Part shown: positions 49,229-59,520 of the stretch, in pieces
How positions within the stretch are numbered: position 1 is the stretch's first letter
Layout: each line of letters begins with the position of its first letter
Origin: Methylibium sp035476815
GTDB lineage: Bacteria; Pseudomonadota; Gammaproteobacteria; Burkholderiales; Burkholderiaceae_C
Direction: 5' to 3'
Assembly (NCBI GenBank): GCA_035476815.1
Contig: DATILD010000076.1
Coordinates: forward strand, 14,176 to 78,175
DNA: 64,000 bases
Program-made: the position numbers and the translations under genes
Notes under the pieces: generated by a model
Database searches by the model: none
What the model was told of the DNA's origin: nothing
What the model saw: the letters and a program-made list of their open reading frames with translations, nothing else

Positions 49229-50956
49229 ATGAGCCGCGATGTCGCGTCGCCCGGCGCCGAGGCGGCCGCTGCGGCGCCGGCACAGCTCGCCAAGGCGGCG
49301 CTGCGCCGCCTGGCGCTGGAACGCCAGGAGCCGACCCCCGAGAACTTCGCCCGCGCCTACCAGGCCGAGCGCGGCGGGGCGCCGCCGGCGCCGGCCGGCA
49401 CCGAACCGGGTGCCGACGGCGCGGCCTGGGCCATGCTGATCGAGCGCGCCGTGCGCGGCCTCGAGCGTGGGGGCCGCCAATGGACCACCGCGCGCAAGAA
49501 GGACAGCCTGCAGCGCGTGCTCGGCGGCAGCCGCAGCGACGCGCGGCGGCTGCAGCAGCGCCTCGGCCAGCTGCTGTCGAGCTGGGACAGCGACAGCCCG
49601 GACGGCGCCGCGAGCGATTTCGCGGCGTTCGACGAGCCCGCACCGGCCGCGACCGCATCCGCCCCGGCCCCATTGGACCTCCCGGTCGAGCCGCCGTTGG
49701 CGGTCGCCGCGGCACCCGCCGCAACGGCCCGCCACCCCGATGCCGCCGCCTGGCCGCGCGTCGCCGCCGACCTCGGCGCCACGGTGCAGGCCGCGCTGCC
49801 GGCCAGCGAGGCGCGCGGCCGCGAGGTCGCCGACCGGCTGGCCGGGCTGCAGGCCCGCCTCGGCCCCGAGGGCCCGGCGGCGCTGCGCGACGAGATCAGC
49901 GACGCCTGCATCGACATCCAGCGCGTGCTGCAGCACCGCCACCACCTGCTCGGCCAGCTCGGCGAGCTCGCCCGCGAGCTGACCGAGGGGCTGGTCGACC
50001 TGGCCGAGGACGACTCCTGGGTGCAGGGCCAGTGCGGCGCGATGCGCGCCCAGCTGTTCGACAGCGACACCGGCCTCACCGCGCGCGGGGTGCGCTCGGT
50101 CACCGAGCTGCTGCACGACACCCGCGGCCGCCAGCGCCGGCTGCGCGTCGAGCGCGGCGCCGCGCGCGAGGCGCTGAAGGCCTCGATCCACCAGATGCTC
50201 GACGAGATCGCCGCGCTCGGCGCGCAGACCGGGCGCTTCTCCGAGCGCCTGGGCGACTACGCCGAGGCGATCGACAGCGCCGACTCGCTCGACAGCCTGG
50301 CCGGCACGGTGCGCGCGATGGTCGCCGAGAGCCGCGCCGTCGCCGAGGGCGTCAGCCAGACCCAGCAGCGTCTCGTCAGCGAGCACGACCGCGCGAGCCA
50401 GATGCAGGCGCGCGTGGCCGAGCTCGAGGTCGAGATCCGGCGCCTGTCCAGCGAGGTCTCGACCGATCCGCTGACCCAGGTCGCCAACCGGCGCGGGCTG
50501 CTGCAGGCCTTCGAGATCGAGCAGGCCCGCAGCGAGCGCGACGCGATCGACGGCCGGCCGGCGCTGGCGGTGGCGCTGATCGATATCGACAACTTCAAGA
50601 AGCTCAACGACCGCCTCGGCCATGCCAGCGGCGACGAGGCGCTGAAGTTCCTGACCCGCCGCGTCGGCGAGGCGCTGCGCCCCGGCGACACGCTGGCGCG
50701 CTACGGCGGCGAGGAGTTCGTCGTGCTGCTGCCGGCCACGCCGATCGACGAGGCGCGCCAGGTGCTGACGCGGCTGCAGCGCGCGCTCAGCGCCGAGTTG
50801 TTCATGAGCGACGCCCAGGGCCAGGTGTTCGTCACCTTCTCGGCCGGCGTCACGCCCTACCGCGGCGGCGAGCGCCTCGAACAGGCCCTCGAGCGGGCCG
50901 ACGAGGCGCTCTACGAGGCCAAGCGGACGGGGAAGAACCGGACCTGCGCGGCCTGA
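49229..50956 (+). CDS. Diguanylate cyclase with long N-terminal helical domain
   Basis: A 575-residue soluble protein. The first 400 residues are Ala-rich and helical, with a Pro/Ala linker (about 125-165) and coiled-coil stretches (SDACIDIQRVLQHRHHLLGQ, MQARVAELEVEIRRLSSEV). The GGDEF domain starts STDPLTQVANRRGLLQAF and has LIDIDNFKKLNDRLGHASGD, then the active-site YGGEEFVVLLPATP. It therefore should make cyclic di-GMP. An RxxD inhibitory site is not clear. It begins 10 bases after the REC-GGDEF-EAL gene. The N-terminal domain matches DUF-type regions of betaproteobacterial cyclases; the trigger is unknown. Confidence 0.92.
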   Translation: MSRDVASPGAEAAAAAPAQLAKAALRRLALERQEPTPENFARAYQAERGGAPPAPAGTEPGADGAAWAMLIERAVRGLERGGRQWTTARKKDSLQRVLGGSRSDARRLQQRLGQLLSSWDSDSPDGAASDFAAFDEPAPAATASAPAPLDLPVEPPLAVAAAPAATARHPDAAAWPRVAADLGATVQAALPASEARGREVADRLAGLQARLGPEGPAALRDEISDACIDIQRVLQHRHHLLGQLGELARELTEGLVDLAEDDSWVQGQCGAMRAQLFDSDTGLTARGVRSVTELLHDTRGRQRRLRVERGAAREALKASIHQMLDEIAALGAQTGRFSERLGDYAEAIDSADSLDSLAGTVRAMVAESRAVAEGVSQTQQRLVSEHDRASQMQARVAELEVEIRRLSSEVSTDPLTQVANRRGLLQAFEIEQARSERDAIDGRPALAVALIDIDNFKKLNDRLGHASGDEALKFLTRRVGEALRPGDTLARYGGEEFVVLLPATPIDEARQVLTRLQRALSAELFMSDAQGQVFVTFSAGVTPYRGGERLEQALERADEALYEAKRTGKNRTCAA

Positions 50957-50965
50957 CCGGCCGTC

Positions 50966-51469
50966 TCAGAACGGCAGGTTCGGCGTCTTCGGCACCGTGA
51001 AGCCGACGATCGCGCCGCGCACCTCGCCGGCGCTGTTGGCCGTCGTGTGGGCGTTGAAGTAGGTGGCATCGGCGCGCATGTCGGCGACCAGCTGGTCGTA
51101 GGCCGCCGGCGACAGCGTGATGCCGCGCTCGATGCTGCCCGACGCCAGGATGCCGTTGACGGCGCCGGTCGGTGACCCGCTGAACAGCGTGACGCGCACC
51201 GCTCCGCTCGCGATGTCGGCGTTGCCGCTGTGGATGTGGGCGGCGTTCACGCCGGTGATGTTGAAGCAGCGGATCCGGTAGACGATCTCGTCGGTGCCGT
51301 TGAGCCGGAAGGTCGCGATGCAGGTCGGCGTGCCGGCCACGGTGGGCACGTGGTTCTCCTGCGACGGCGACGCGGCCGCGATCCAGGCATTGGCCGGCGC
51401 GGCGAGGGCCGAGGTGCACAACAGGCTCAGGAAGCCGGCGAGGCCGGCCCGGACGGTCGCGTGGGTCAT
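50966..51469 (-). CDS. CHRD-domain exported protein
   Basis: A 167-residue protein with signal peptide (GLAGFLSLLCTSALAAPA). The CHRD domain, named after chordin, occupies the rest: ATFRLNGTDEIVYRIRCFNI, TGVNAAHIHSGNADIASGAV, and the conserved YFNAHTTANSAGEVRGAIVG at the end. Bacterial CHRD proteins are extracytoplasmic and functionally uncharacterised. It converges with the diguanylate cyclase with only 9 bases between stops. The tRNA-Ser gene lies upstream in the same direction. Confidence 0.88.
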   Translation of the reverse strand: MTHATVRAGLAGFLSLLCTSALAAPANAWIAAASPSQENHVPTVAGTPTCIATFRLNGTDEIVYRIRCFNITGVNAAHIHSGNADIASGAVRVTLFSGSPTGAVNGILASGSIERGITLSPAAYDQLVADMRADATYFNAHTTANSAGEVRGAIVGFTVPKTPNLPF

Positions 51470-51500
51470 GGCAGTCTCCTCGAAGTCGGTCGCGGAGCCA

Positions 51501-51590
51501 TGGCGGAGGCGGTGAGATTCGAACTCACGGAAGAGTCACCCCTTCGGCAGTTTTCAAGACTGCTGCCTTAGACCGCTCGGCCACACCTCC
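51501..51590 (-). tRNA. tRNA-Ser (anticodon TGA)
   Basis: The minus strand reads GGAGGTGTGGCCGAGCGG from 51590, with the anticodon stem-loop CAGTCTTGAAAACTG (anticodon TGA), a long variable arm typical of class II tRNAs, the T-loop GTTCGAATC, and CGCCTCCG plus encoded CCA at the 3' end. The acceptor stem pairs fully, with one G-U. Total 90 bases including CCA. Confidence 0.96.
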
Positions 51591-51602
51591 AGCCAATCGA
51601 TT

Positions 51603-52430
51603 CTAGGCGCCCGGCCGCTGCGCCTGGGCGCAGCGCACCTGGATCAGCTCGCGGCGCCCGCCGTCGACGCGCGCCGCGCTGAGCGCACCGCCCCACACGC
51701 AGCCGGTGTCGAGCGCCAGCAGGTCGGGCCGGTTCACGAGGCCCAGCGTCGACCAGTGCCCGAAGGCGATCGTCACGCCGGCCGTCCGGCGGCCCGGCGC
51801 GTCGAACCAGGGCACGAGGCCCGGCGGGGCCGCGTCGGCGCCCTCCTTGAGCTTGAAGTCGAGCGTGCCGTCGGCGGCATGGACGAAGCGGATGCGCGTG
51901 AACACGTTGACCGCGAAGCGCAGCCGCTCGTGGCCGGCCAGGTCGTCCGACCAGCGTGCGGGCTCGTTGCCGTACATCACGCGCAGGAAGGCGGCGAGGT
52001 CGGGGCCGGCGAGGGCCGCCTCGAGCTCGGCCGCGAGGGCCAGCGTGAGCTCGAGGGACCACTGCGGCGCGACCCCGGCATGCACCATCAGCCAGCCGTC
52101 CCGGTGCAGGGCCATGCGGCGGGTGCGCAGCCAGTCGATCCAGGCCGCGCGCCCGGCCGAGGCGAGGATCGCGTCGAGCGTGTCGCTGCGGTGCGCGGGC
52201 CGCACGCCATGCGCGACCGCGAGCAGGTGCAGGTCGTGGTTGCCGAGCAGGCAGGTGGCGGCGTCGCCGAGCCCGGCCAGCCGTTCGAGAACCTGCAGCG
52301 ACGCCGGTCCGCGGTTGACCAGGTCGCCGAGCACGACCATGCGGTCGCGCGAGGGCGAGAAGCCGATCTCGGCGAGCAGCCGCTCCAGCGCGTCGCAACA
52401 GCCCTGGAGGTCGCCGACGAGGTAGTGCAT
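51603..52430 (-). CDS. apaH: Bis(5'-nucleosyl)-tetraphosphatase (symmetrical) ApaH
   Basis: A 275-residue metallophosphoesterase that hydrolyses Ap4A to two ADP. The metal-binding motifs are in order: GDLQGCCDALERLL (8-21), LGDLVNRGPASLQVLERL (34-51) and LGNHDLHLLAVAHG; later AGVAPQWSLE and AFGHWSTLG supply the remaining ligands, and LDTGCVWGGALSAARVD is the usual end. It lies between tRNA-Ser and the divergent CNNM-type gene. In many betaproteobacteria it is a stand-alone gene, as here. Confidence 0.96.
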   Translation of the reverse strand: MHYLVGDLQGCCDALERLLAEIGFSPSRDRMVVLGDLVNRGPASLQVLERLAGLGDAATCLLGNHDLHLLAVAHGVRPAHRSDTLDAILASAGRAAWIDWLRTRRMALHRDGWLMVHAGVAPQWSLELTLALAAELEAALAGPDLAAFLRVMYGNEPARWSDDLAGHERLRFAVNVFTRIRFVHAADGTLDFKLKEGADAAPPGLVPWFDAPGRRTAGVTIAFGHWSTLGLVNRPDLLALDTGCVWGGALSAARVDGGRRELIQVRCAQAQRPGA

Positions 52431-52493
52431 GGGTCGATTCTGCTACCCTCTGCGCCCCGGCACTGTGCCCCGCGCCCGGCGCGGGACACCTGA

Positions 52494-53822
<1,329 letters not shown>

Positions 53823-53847
53823 GCCCTCCTTCTTTGGACGCGCCCCT

Positions 53848-53936
53848 GCGGGCCGAGCGCCGGGCCGCTCCCAAGCCGGCCCGCATCCCCGCGGGGGATC
53901 GGTCGACGTACTCGTCGGACGAGGGGCTGTCATGAG
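53848..53936 (+). repeat. Dispersed repeat, copy B, abutting the sapC start
   Basis: This 89-base stretch is about 89 percent identical to 31459-31546. It has the CCCCGCGGGGG palindromic centre and the same right end, GACGAGGGGCTGTCATGAG, whose ATG (53932) is the start codon of sapC and whose GAGGGG is its ribosome-binding site. Confidence 0.75.
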
Positions 53937-54687
53937 CCTGACCGCCCTGTACCGCGAGCCGGTGCTGCTCGATCGCAACCAGCACCGCGGCAAGCGCATC
54001 CGGCGGCTCGAGCATTTCGGCATCGCGGCAAAGATGAACGCCGGCTTCCTGGCCGCCACCGAGTTCCCCGAGGCCGCCAAGGAGTTCGTCATCGGCTTCA
54101 TCACCATGGCCGAGAAGGACGAGCAGGGGCGCCCCGAGGTCGGGCCGATCGCGCTGTTCGGCCTGCGCCAGGAGGAGAACCTGTTCGTCGGCGCCGACGG
54201 CCGCTGGGACGCGCGCTACGTGCCGGCCTTCGTGCGCCGCTATCCGCTCGCCTACAGCCGCTCCGAGGGCAGCGAGCAGTACAACGTGGTCGTCGATGCC
54301 GGCTGGGAAGGCTTCAACGACAGCGACGGCGAGCTGCTGGTCGACGCCGACGGCAAGGCCACGCCCTTCCTGGACGGCATGATCAAGTTCATGGACGCCT
54401 TCGAGCAGGAGGTGCAGCGCACCCGCATCCTGTGCCGGCGCATCGTCGACCTCGACCTGCTCAAGCCGGTGCAGATCGACGTGACGCTGCCCGGCGGGCA
54501 GAAGCTCAACGCCGGCGGCGTGAGGGTCGTCGACGAGGACAAGCTCAAGGCCCTGCCCGAGGCCACCTCGGCCGAGCTGCTGCGCACCGGCATGCTCGGA
54601 CTGCTGTACGCGCACCTGCTGTCGACCAGCAACGTGCAGCGCCTCACCGAGCGGCTGGCCGCTCGGCTGCCTCAGGCCGCCGCCTGA
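53932..54687 (+). CDS. SapC family protein
   Basis: A 251-residue protein matching the SapC family, named after an S-layer-associated protein of Campylobacter. Seen: LYREPVLLDRNQHRGKRI near the start, FGIAAKMNAGFLAATEFPEA, ALFGLRQEENLFVGADGRWD and YVPAFVRRYPLAYSRSEGSE. There is no signal peptide. In proteobacteria the function is not established. The start and ribosome-binding site are supplied by the dispersed repeat. It converges with the DUF2892 gene, leaving 9 bases between stops. Confidence 0.9.
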   Translation: MSLTALYREPVLLDRNQHRGKRIRRLEHFGIAAKMNAGFLAATEFPEAAKEFVIGFITMAEKDEQGRPEVGPIALFGLRQEENLFVGADGRWDARYVPAFVRRYPLAYSRSEGSEQYNVVVDAGWEGFNDSDGELLVDADGKATPFLDGMIKFMDAFEQEVQRTRILCRRIVDLDLLKPVQIDVTLPGGQKLNAGGVRVVDEDKLKALPEATSAELLRTGMLGLLYAHLLSTSNVQRLTERLAARLPQAAA

Positions 54688-54696
54688 ACGTCGTCG

Positions 54697-54897
54697 TCAG
54701 CGCTTCGTCGCGGCCGGGCAGCTGGAGATGCCGAAAAGGGTGTAGGCCGGGCACCAGCGCAGCACGCCGGTGACCAGCGGCACCACGCCGATCAGGCCCC
54801 AGGCGCCGATCGCGTCGGCCAGCACCAGGCCGATCAGCGTCAGGCCGCCCACGATCCGCAGGCCCCGGTCCAGGCCTCCCACATTCGTCTGCATCAT
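54697..54897 (-). CDS. DUF2892 inner-membrane protein (YgaP-type membrane domain)
   Basis: A 66-residue protein with two membrane segments (LRIVGGLTLIGLVLADAIGA and WGLIGVVPLVTGVLRW), starting NVGGLDRGLRIV and ending CPAYTLFGISSCPA. This is the stand-alone DUF2892 form; the same domain forms the membrane part of the rhodanese YgaP. The two cysteines in CPAYTLFGISSC are conserved in the family. Tandem ATGs at 54897 and 54894 are possible starts. The role is unknown. Confidence 0.9.
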   Translation of the reverse strand: MMQTNVGGLDRGLRIVGGLTLIGLVLADAIGAWGLIGVVPLVTGVLRWCPAYTLFGISSCPAATKR

Positions 54898-55178
54898 GGC
54901 TTCACCTCGCGTCGGACTTGTCAGGTCCTCACGGTAGTGCGGGGCCTCGGGCGCGGCCTTGACGCAGGTCAGGACAGCTGCTGCGCACCCGGGCCGCGAG
55001 CGCGCCGGCCGGCAGGGCGCCGAGGCTGTCGGCCCAGCGCGGGCCGCCCACCGCGACGGCGTCGTCTTCCAGCCGCCGCGTGCCGCAGAATCGGGCGATC
55101 ACCGCGCTGCCCGTGGTCGCGGCCGGCTCGCGGAACGACGCTGCCTGCTGGCCCACACGACAGACCCGCGACCGATCG

Positions 55179-55787
55179 ATGCCCTCATCCACCGACGCCG
55201 ACCCTCCGGCGGCCTCGTTTTCGACGGCCGCGGTCGCGCGTCGTCTGGGCGTGTCGGTCCCCACGGTGCAGCGCTGGGTCGACCTGGGACACCTCAAGGC
55301 CTGGAAGACCGTCGGCGGTCACCGTCGCATCGACGCCGCCAGCGTCGCGAGCTTCATCGAGAGCCGGGACCCACAGGAGGGCGGCCGCGCCGCGCCATCG
55401 GTGCTGATCGTCGATGACAACCCGGACGACCGGGACCTGCTGAGCGCCCTGGTCGAGGCCGCCCTGCCCGGGGCGCTGGTGAGCGTGGCCGAGAACGGCT
55501 TCGAGGGTCTGCTGAAGCTGGGCCAGCAGACGCCGGACGTCCTCGTCACCGACATCGTGATGCCGCACATGAACGGCTTCGAGATGCTGCGCCACGTCGC
55601 GACGCAGAGCGCCGCCCGGCCGCGCGTCGTGCTCGCGGTCTCGAGCCGCAGCCCCCGGCAGTTCGCCGAACTGGGCCGACTGCCCGAGGACGTGAGGTTC
55701 ATCCCCAAACCGATCGACGCGGAGCGCTTCGTCGCCGCGCTGCGCGAGGCCGCGGGCACCTCGGACCCGGGGGGCACGCCGAAGTGA
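55179..55787 (+). CDS. HTH-receiver fusion: MerR/excisionase-type DNA-binding response regulator
   Basis: A 202-residue protein with reversed order compared with usual regulators. The N-terminal DNA-binding domain (about 15-65) is of the HTH_17/MerR winged type: FSTAAVARRLGVSVPTVQRW, then VGGHRRIDAASVASFIESRD. The C-terminal receiver (about 75-195) has LIVDDNPDDRD, phosphoacceptor in DVLVTDIVMPHMNG and Lys in FIPKPIDAERF. ATG 55179 is chosen since the upstream in-frame part (from 55080) has no domain. It precedes a solute-binding protein and a hybrid kinase in the same direction and is their likely output. HTH_17-receiver fusions are uncommon. Confidence 0.85.
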   Translation: MPSSTDADPPAASFSTAAVARRLGVSVPTVQRWVDLGHLKAWKTVGGHRRIDAASVASFIESRDPQEGGRAAPSVLIVDDNPDDRDLLSALVEAALPGALVSVAENGFEGLLKLGQQTPDVLVTDIVMPHMNGFEMLRHVATQSAARPRVVLAVSSRSPRQFAELGRLPEDVRFIPKPIDAERFVAALREAAGTSDPGGTPK

Positions 55788-55889
55788 CCCGCCGACCGCG
55801 CCCGGGCCCACGGTATATTCGCGGCGCTTGAACAGAGCGCCGGCGAGCCTCGCGGTGCACTGGTCGTTGGAAATGGCATCGGAGGGCCC

Positions 55890-56693
55890 ATGAGAGCCGC
55901 AGCAATCCGCGCCGGATGCTTGGCGGGTGCCGTCTGCATGGGCGCGATCGCGACCGCCGCCGAAACAGCCGCCCCGCAGACCGTCGCGATCGGCGCCGAG
56001 GACGATGCGGCGCCCTGGTCCTATGCCGACGGCAGCGGTTACGTCAACGACCTCGTGTCGGCCGCCTTCAGGGAAGTCGGCTGGACGGTCCAGCTGAAGG
56101 TCATCCCGTACACGCGCTGCAAGGCGCTGGTGCAGGCCGGCACGCTGGCGGGCTGCTTCTCGGCCAGCAAGACGCCCGAGCTGCAGGCGGCGCTGCTCTA
56201 CCCGAAGCACCCGGTGTTCCTGGCGCAGAACCTGCTGATCGCGCGCGCGGAGTCGGCCTGGTCGGGTTGCGACGCGGCCGGCTGGGGGGCGCGGCCGCTG
56301 ATCGGGCTGGTGCGGGGCTATGAATACGTCGCGGCGGTCGACGCGCTCGCCAAGGACGGCAGGGTGAAGGTCGACTATGCCGTGTCCGAGGTCAGCAACC
56401 TGCGCAAGATCCGGGCGGAGCGCATCGCGGCCGCCGTCGTGACGGTCGACGAGGTCAAGCGCATCGACTACGTGGCCCGACTGGCCCATGTGCCCGGCGA
56501 TTTCAAGGTCGTGTGCGACTTCGGCAGCTTGCCGGCCTACGTGGCCTTCAGTCGCAGGCACCCGCAGGGCGCGGGCGCGCTGGCGGCCTTCGAGGAGGGC
56601 TACGAGCGGCTCGGCCGCCGCGGCGCGATCGCCGCCCTCCAGGCGACCTGGCGGGCGCGGGCACTGGACGCTGCGGCGGTGAAGCAGCACTGA
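55890..56693 (+). CDS. Periplasmic solute-binding protein (family 3), coupled to a sensor kinase
   Basis: A 267-residue exported protein with signal peptide ending IATAAE. It has the SBP_bac_3 fold: VAIGAEDDAAPWSYADGSGY, VNDLVSAAFREVGWTVQLKV, PYTRCKALVQAGTLAGCFSA and IGLVRGYEYVAAVDALAKDG. No transporter genes adjoin it; instead the hybrid kinase starts 5 bases after its stop. It is therefore probably the ligand sensor of that kinase rather than an importer subunit. Cysteines in TRCKAL and AGCFSA may pair. The ligand class (amino acid or related) cannot be fixed. Confidence 0.85.
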   Translation: MRAAAIRAGCLAGAVCMGAIATAAETAAPQTVAIGAEDDAAPWSYADGSGYVNDLVSAAFREVGWTVQLKVIPYTRCKALVQAGTLAGCFSASKTPELQAALLYPKHPVFLAQNLLIARAESAWSGCDAAGWGARPLIGLVRGYEYVAAVDALAKDGRVKVDYAVSEVSNLRKIRAERIAAAVVTVDEVKRIDYVARLAHVPGDFKVVCDFGSLPAYVAFSRRHPQGAGALAAFEEGYERLGRRGAIAALQATWRARALDAAAVKQH

Positions 56694-56697
56694 CCGG

Positions 56698-59451
56698 ATG
56701 ACGCACCGCCGCCTCTCGATCGCCGTGGTGCTGATCACGGTGCTGCTGGCCGTGATCACGCTGCTGCTGGGCGCCTTCGCCCTCGTGGTGTACCGACACG
56801 AAGACAGTGCCCAGCGCGTGCAGCTGGCCGCGACGCTGGCCACGAACGCCGATCAGCTCGCCGAGGCGCTCGCACTGCCGATGTGGAACCTCGACGAGAC
56901 CCATATCCGCGGCATCGTCGACAGTGCGATGAGCGTGCGCGAGATCGTCTCGATCGAGGCGACGACGGCGGACCAGCGTCTGCTGCTGCGGCGCAACGGC
57001 GACTGGCAGGTCATCGAGGCCGATGCGGCACCGTCGGACGCGGGCCTGCTGCGGGAGGAGCGCCGGGTCCAGCACGCGGGCGAGACCATCGGGCAGGTCC
57101 GGGTGTTCGCGTCGCCCCGCTTCGTCGAGCACGCGCTGGCCGAGTGGCGCGGCTCGGCGCTGCTGTTCATCCTGCTGCTCGACGGCGTGCTGGTGTTGAG
57201 CCTGGCGGCGCTGCTGTGGTGGCTGATGCTGCGGCCCGTCGGGGCGCTCGAGCGCTACGCGGCCGCCGTGACCGCCGGCCAGACCCCGGCCACGCCGCGC
57301 CAGGCGCTGTTCTTCGGCGAGCTTGGCGCGCTGCGCGATTCGATCGGCCGCATGGTGGCGATGCTCGACGGCCGCTACCAGGCGCTGCGCGACAGCGAGG
57401 AGCGGCTCAAGCTGGCGACGCGCTCCGCGTCCATCGGCGTGTGGGATTGGGACGTCGCCAAGGACGAGCTGGTCTGGGACGACCAGGTGCGCCGGATCTA
57501 CGGTTTCCCGGAGGACCGATTGGGCGGCTCGATCGCCGACTGGTTCGACCGGCTGGTGCCGCAGGAGCGCGCTGGCGCCCGCGAGGTCGTCGAGGCCGCG
57601 CTGCGCGGCGACCGCCCCTTCGACACCGAGTTCCGCATCGAGCGCGCCGACGGGACGGTCCGCGTGGTCCGGGGCGCGGCGACCGTGACCCGCCAGCAGG
57701 GCGGTCGCACGACGCGCATGGTCGGCGTCAACCTGGACGTGACCGAGCAGCGCCGCGCCGAGCACGAGATCAGGCAGCTCAACGCCGATCTCGAGCGCCG
57801 CGTCGAGGAACGCACGGCGCAGCTGACGGCGGCCATCGACGAGGTGGTGCGCGCGCGCGACCAGGCCGAGTCCGCGACCCGGGCGAAGAGCGAGTTCCTC
57901 GCCAACATGAGCCACGAGATCCGCACGCCGATGAACGCGGTGCTGGGGATGACCGAGCTGGCGCTGCGCGGCGAGCTGAGCCCCAAGCAGCGCGGCTACC
58001 TGACCAAGGGCCGGTCGGCCGCCGAGTCGCTGCTCGGCATCCTCAACGACATCCTCGACTTCTCCAAGATCGAGGCCGGTAAGCTGGAACTCGAGCACAG
58101 GCCCTTCCGGCTCGACGACGCGCTGCGCAAGGTGAGCGCCGTGGTCGGCCTGAGTGCCCAGGACAAGGGCCTGCCGCTGCGCTTCGACGTTGGCGCCGCG
58201 GTGCCGACGCAGCTGGTCGGCGACTCGCTGCGGCTCGAGCAGGTGCTGGTCAACCTGTGCAGCAACGCGATCAAGTTCACCGAGCACGGCGAGGTCGTCC
58301 TGGCGGTGGCGCCGGCGGGCGCCGGCGACGCCGACGCGCGCGTGGTGCTGCGCTTCACGGTCAGGGACACCGGCATCGGCATGAGCGCGGCGCAGCTGGC
58401 CGGCCTGTTCCAGCCCTTCAACCAGCTCGATGCGTCGACCACCCGCAAGTACGGCGGCACCGGGCTGGGCCTGGCCATCTGTCGGCGGCTGGTCGAGATG
58501 ATGGGGGGCGAGATCGGGGCGACGAGCGCGCCCGCCGCGGGCAGCGAGTTCCACTTCACGGCGAGCTTCGGCGCCGGGGCTGCCCAGGCCGACGACGGTG
58601 CGTCCGACCCGCGTGCCGGCGACGACGCCACGCTGCTGCACCGCCTGCGCGGGCGCCGCGTGCTGCTGGTCGAGGACAACGAACTCAACCAGATCGTCGC
58701 CGGCGAACTGCTGAGCGACGTGTGCGGCATGCGCGTCACGGTGGCCGGCACGGGCCGCGAAGCGCTGGCGCAGCTCGAGGCCGCGGCCTTCGACGTGATC
58801 CTGATGGACGTGCAGATGCCGGAGATGGACGGCTACGAGGTCGCGCGGCGCGTCCGGTGCCGGCCGGCGTTCGCCGCGCTGCCGATCATCGCGATGACGG
58901 CCCACGCGATGGCCACGGACCGCGAGCGCTGCCTGGCCGCCGGGATGAACGACTTCCTCTCCAAGCCCTTCGATCCGCAGGACCTCTTCGCCGTGCTCGG
59001 CCGGTGGCTGCAGGCCGGCACGGCCGCCGGCGAGCCGGGCCGAGGCGCGGGCGACGAGGCCGGCGTGCTGTCGTTCGAGCTCGGCCTGAGGCGCTGCATG
59101 GGCAAGGCGGCGCTCTACGAGAAGATCGTGCGTCGCTATCTCACGTCGAGGATCCAGACGCCCGGGCAGATCCAGGCCGCGCTGGACGCGGGCGCGCGGC
59201 CGGAGGCGGCCCGGATCGCGCACTCGCTGATCTCGACGGCCGGCACGCTCGGCGCGATGGGCCTGTCGGACACCGCGCGCGCCGTGCAGGTGGCCATTGA
59301 CGGCGACGACGCCGCGGGCCTGCCCGCCCTGATGGCGGTGCTCGCGACCGAACATGTCGCCGTGTGCGCGGCCCTCGAGGGCTATCTGGCCCGGCCCGAC
59401 GCCGCGGCTGCGCCGCCACCGGGCGCGGCCGCGACGGTCGTCTCGGGCTGA
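56698..59451 (+). CDS. Hybrid sensor histidine kinase (PAS, HisKA, HATPase, REC, HPt)
   Basis: A 917-residue membrane kinase. A membrane segment at 8-30 (VVLITVLLAVITLLLGAFAL), a periplasmic region (about 32-150) and a second segment (LLFILLLDGVLVLSLAALLW) are followed by a PAS domain (about 230-360), a coiled-coil, and HisKA with MSHEIRTPMNAVLGMTELAL. The ATPase has NAIKFTEHGE, DTGIGMS and YGGTGLGLAI; the receiver has LVEDNELNQI and ILMDVQMPEMDG. The final HPt has His in AHSLISTAGTLGA (about 841), in which Ile takes the place of the Lys normally three residues after His. It is translated right after the solute-binding protein. Confidence 0.93.
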   Translation: MTHRRLSIAVVLITVLLAVITLLLGAFALVVYRHEDSAQRVQLAATLATNADQLAEALALPMWNLDETHIRGIVDSAMSVREIVSIEATTADQRLLLRRNGDWQVIEADAAPSDAGLLREERRVQHAGETIGQVRVFASPRFVEHALAEWRGSALLFILLLDGVLVLSLAALLWWLMLRPVGALERYAAAVTAGQTPATPRQALFFGELGALRDSIGRMVAMLDGRYQALRDSEERLKLATRSASIGVWDWDVAKDELVWDDQVRRIYGFPEDRLGGSIADWFDRLVPQERAGAREVVEAALRGDRPFDTEFRIERADGTVRVVRGAATVTRQQGGRTTRMVGVNLDVTEQRRAEHEIRQLNADLERRVEERTAQLTAAIDEVVRARDQAESATRAKSEFLANMSHEIRTPMNAVLGMTELALRGELSPKQRGYLTKGRSAAESLLGILNDILDFSKIEAGKLELEHRPFRLDDALRKVSAVVGLSAQDKGLPLRFDVGAAVPTQLVGDSLRLEQVLVNLCSNAIKFTEHGEVVLAVAPAGAGDADARVVLRFTVRDTGIGMSAAQLAGLFQPFNQLDASTTRKYGGTGLGLAICRRLVEMMGGEIGATSAPAAGSEFHFTASFGAGAAQADDGASDPRAGDDATLLHRLRGRRVLLVEDNELNQIVAGELLSDVCGMRVTVAGTGREALAQLEAAAFDVILMDVQMPEMDGYEVARRVRCRPAFAALPIIAMTAHAMATDRERCLAAGMNDFLSKPFDPQDLFAVLGRWLQAGTAAGEPGRGAGDEAGVLSFELGLRRCMGKAALYEKIVRRYLTSRIQTPGQIQAALDAGARPEAARIAHSLISTAGTLGAMGLSDTARAVQVAIDGDDAAGLPALMAVLATEHVAVCAALEGYLARPDAAAAPPPGAAATVVSG

Positions 59452-59481
59452 GCCGCACCGTCGCGCCGTCGCACGGGCAAG

Positions 59482-59509
59482 AAAAAGGCCCGCGATCGCG
59501 CGCGGGCCT
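59482..59509 (-). terminator. Intrinsic terminator of tRNA-Thr
   Basis: AGGCCCGCG (59486-59494) pairs perfectly with CGCGGGCCT (59501-59509) around 6 bases. Read on the minus strand, the stem is followed by a run of T (complement of AAAA at 59482-59485), a standard Rho-independent terminator 12 bases after the tRNA. It would also fold in the transcript of the kinase from the other side. Confidence 0.75.
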
Positions 59510-59520
59510 GTCCCATCGTC

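Noticed and set aside
51501..51590. tRNA-Ser as an integration site for a mobile element
   Set aside because: Both flanks hold ordinary core genes and no direct repeat of the tRNA 3' end or integrase was seen.
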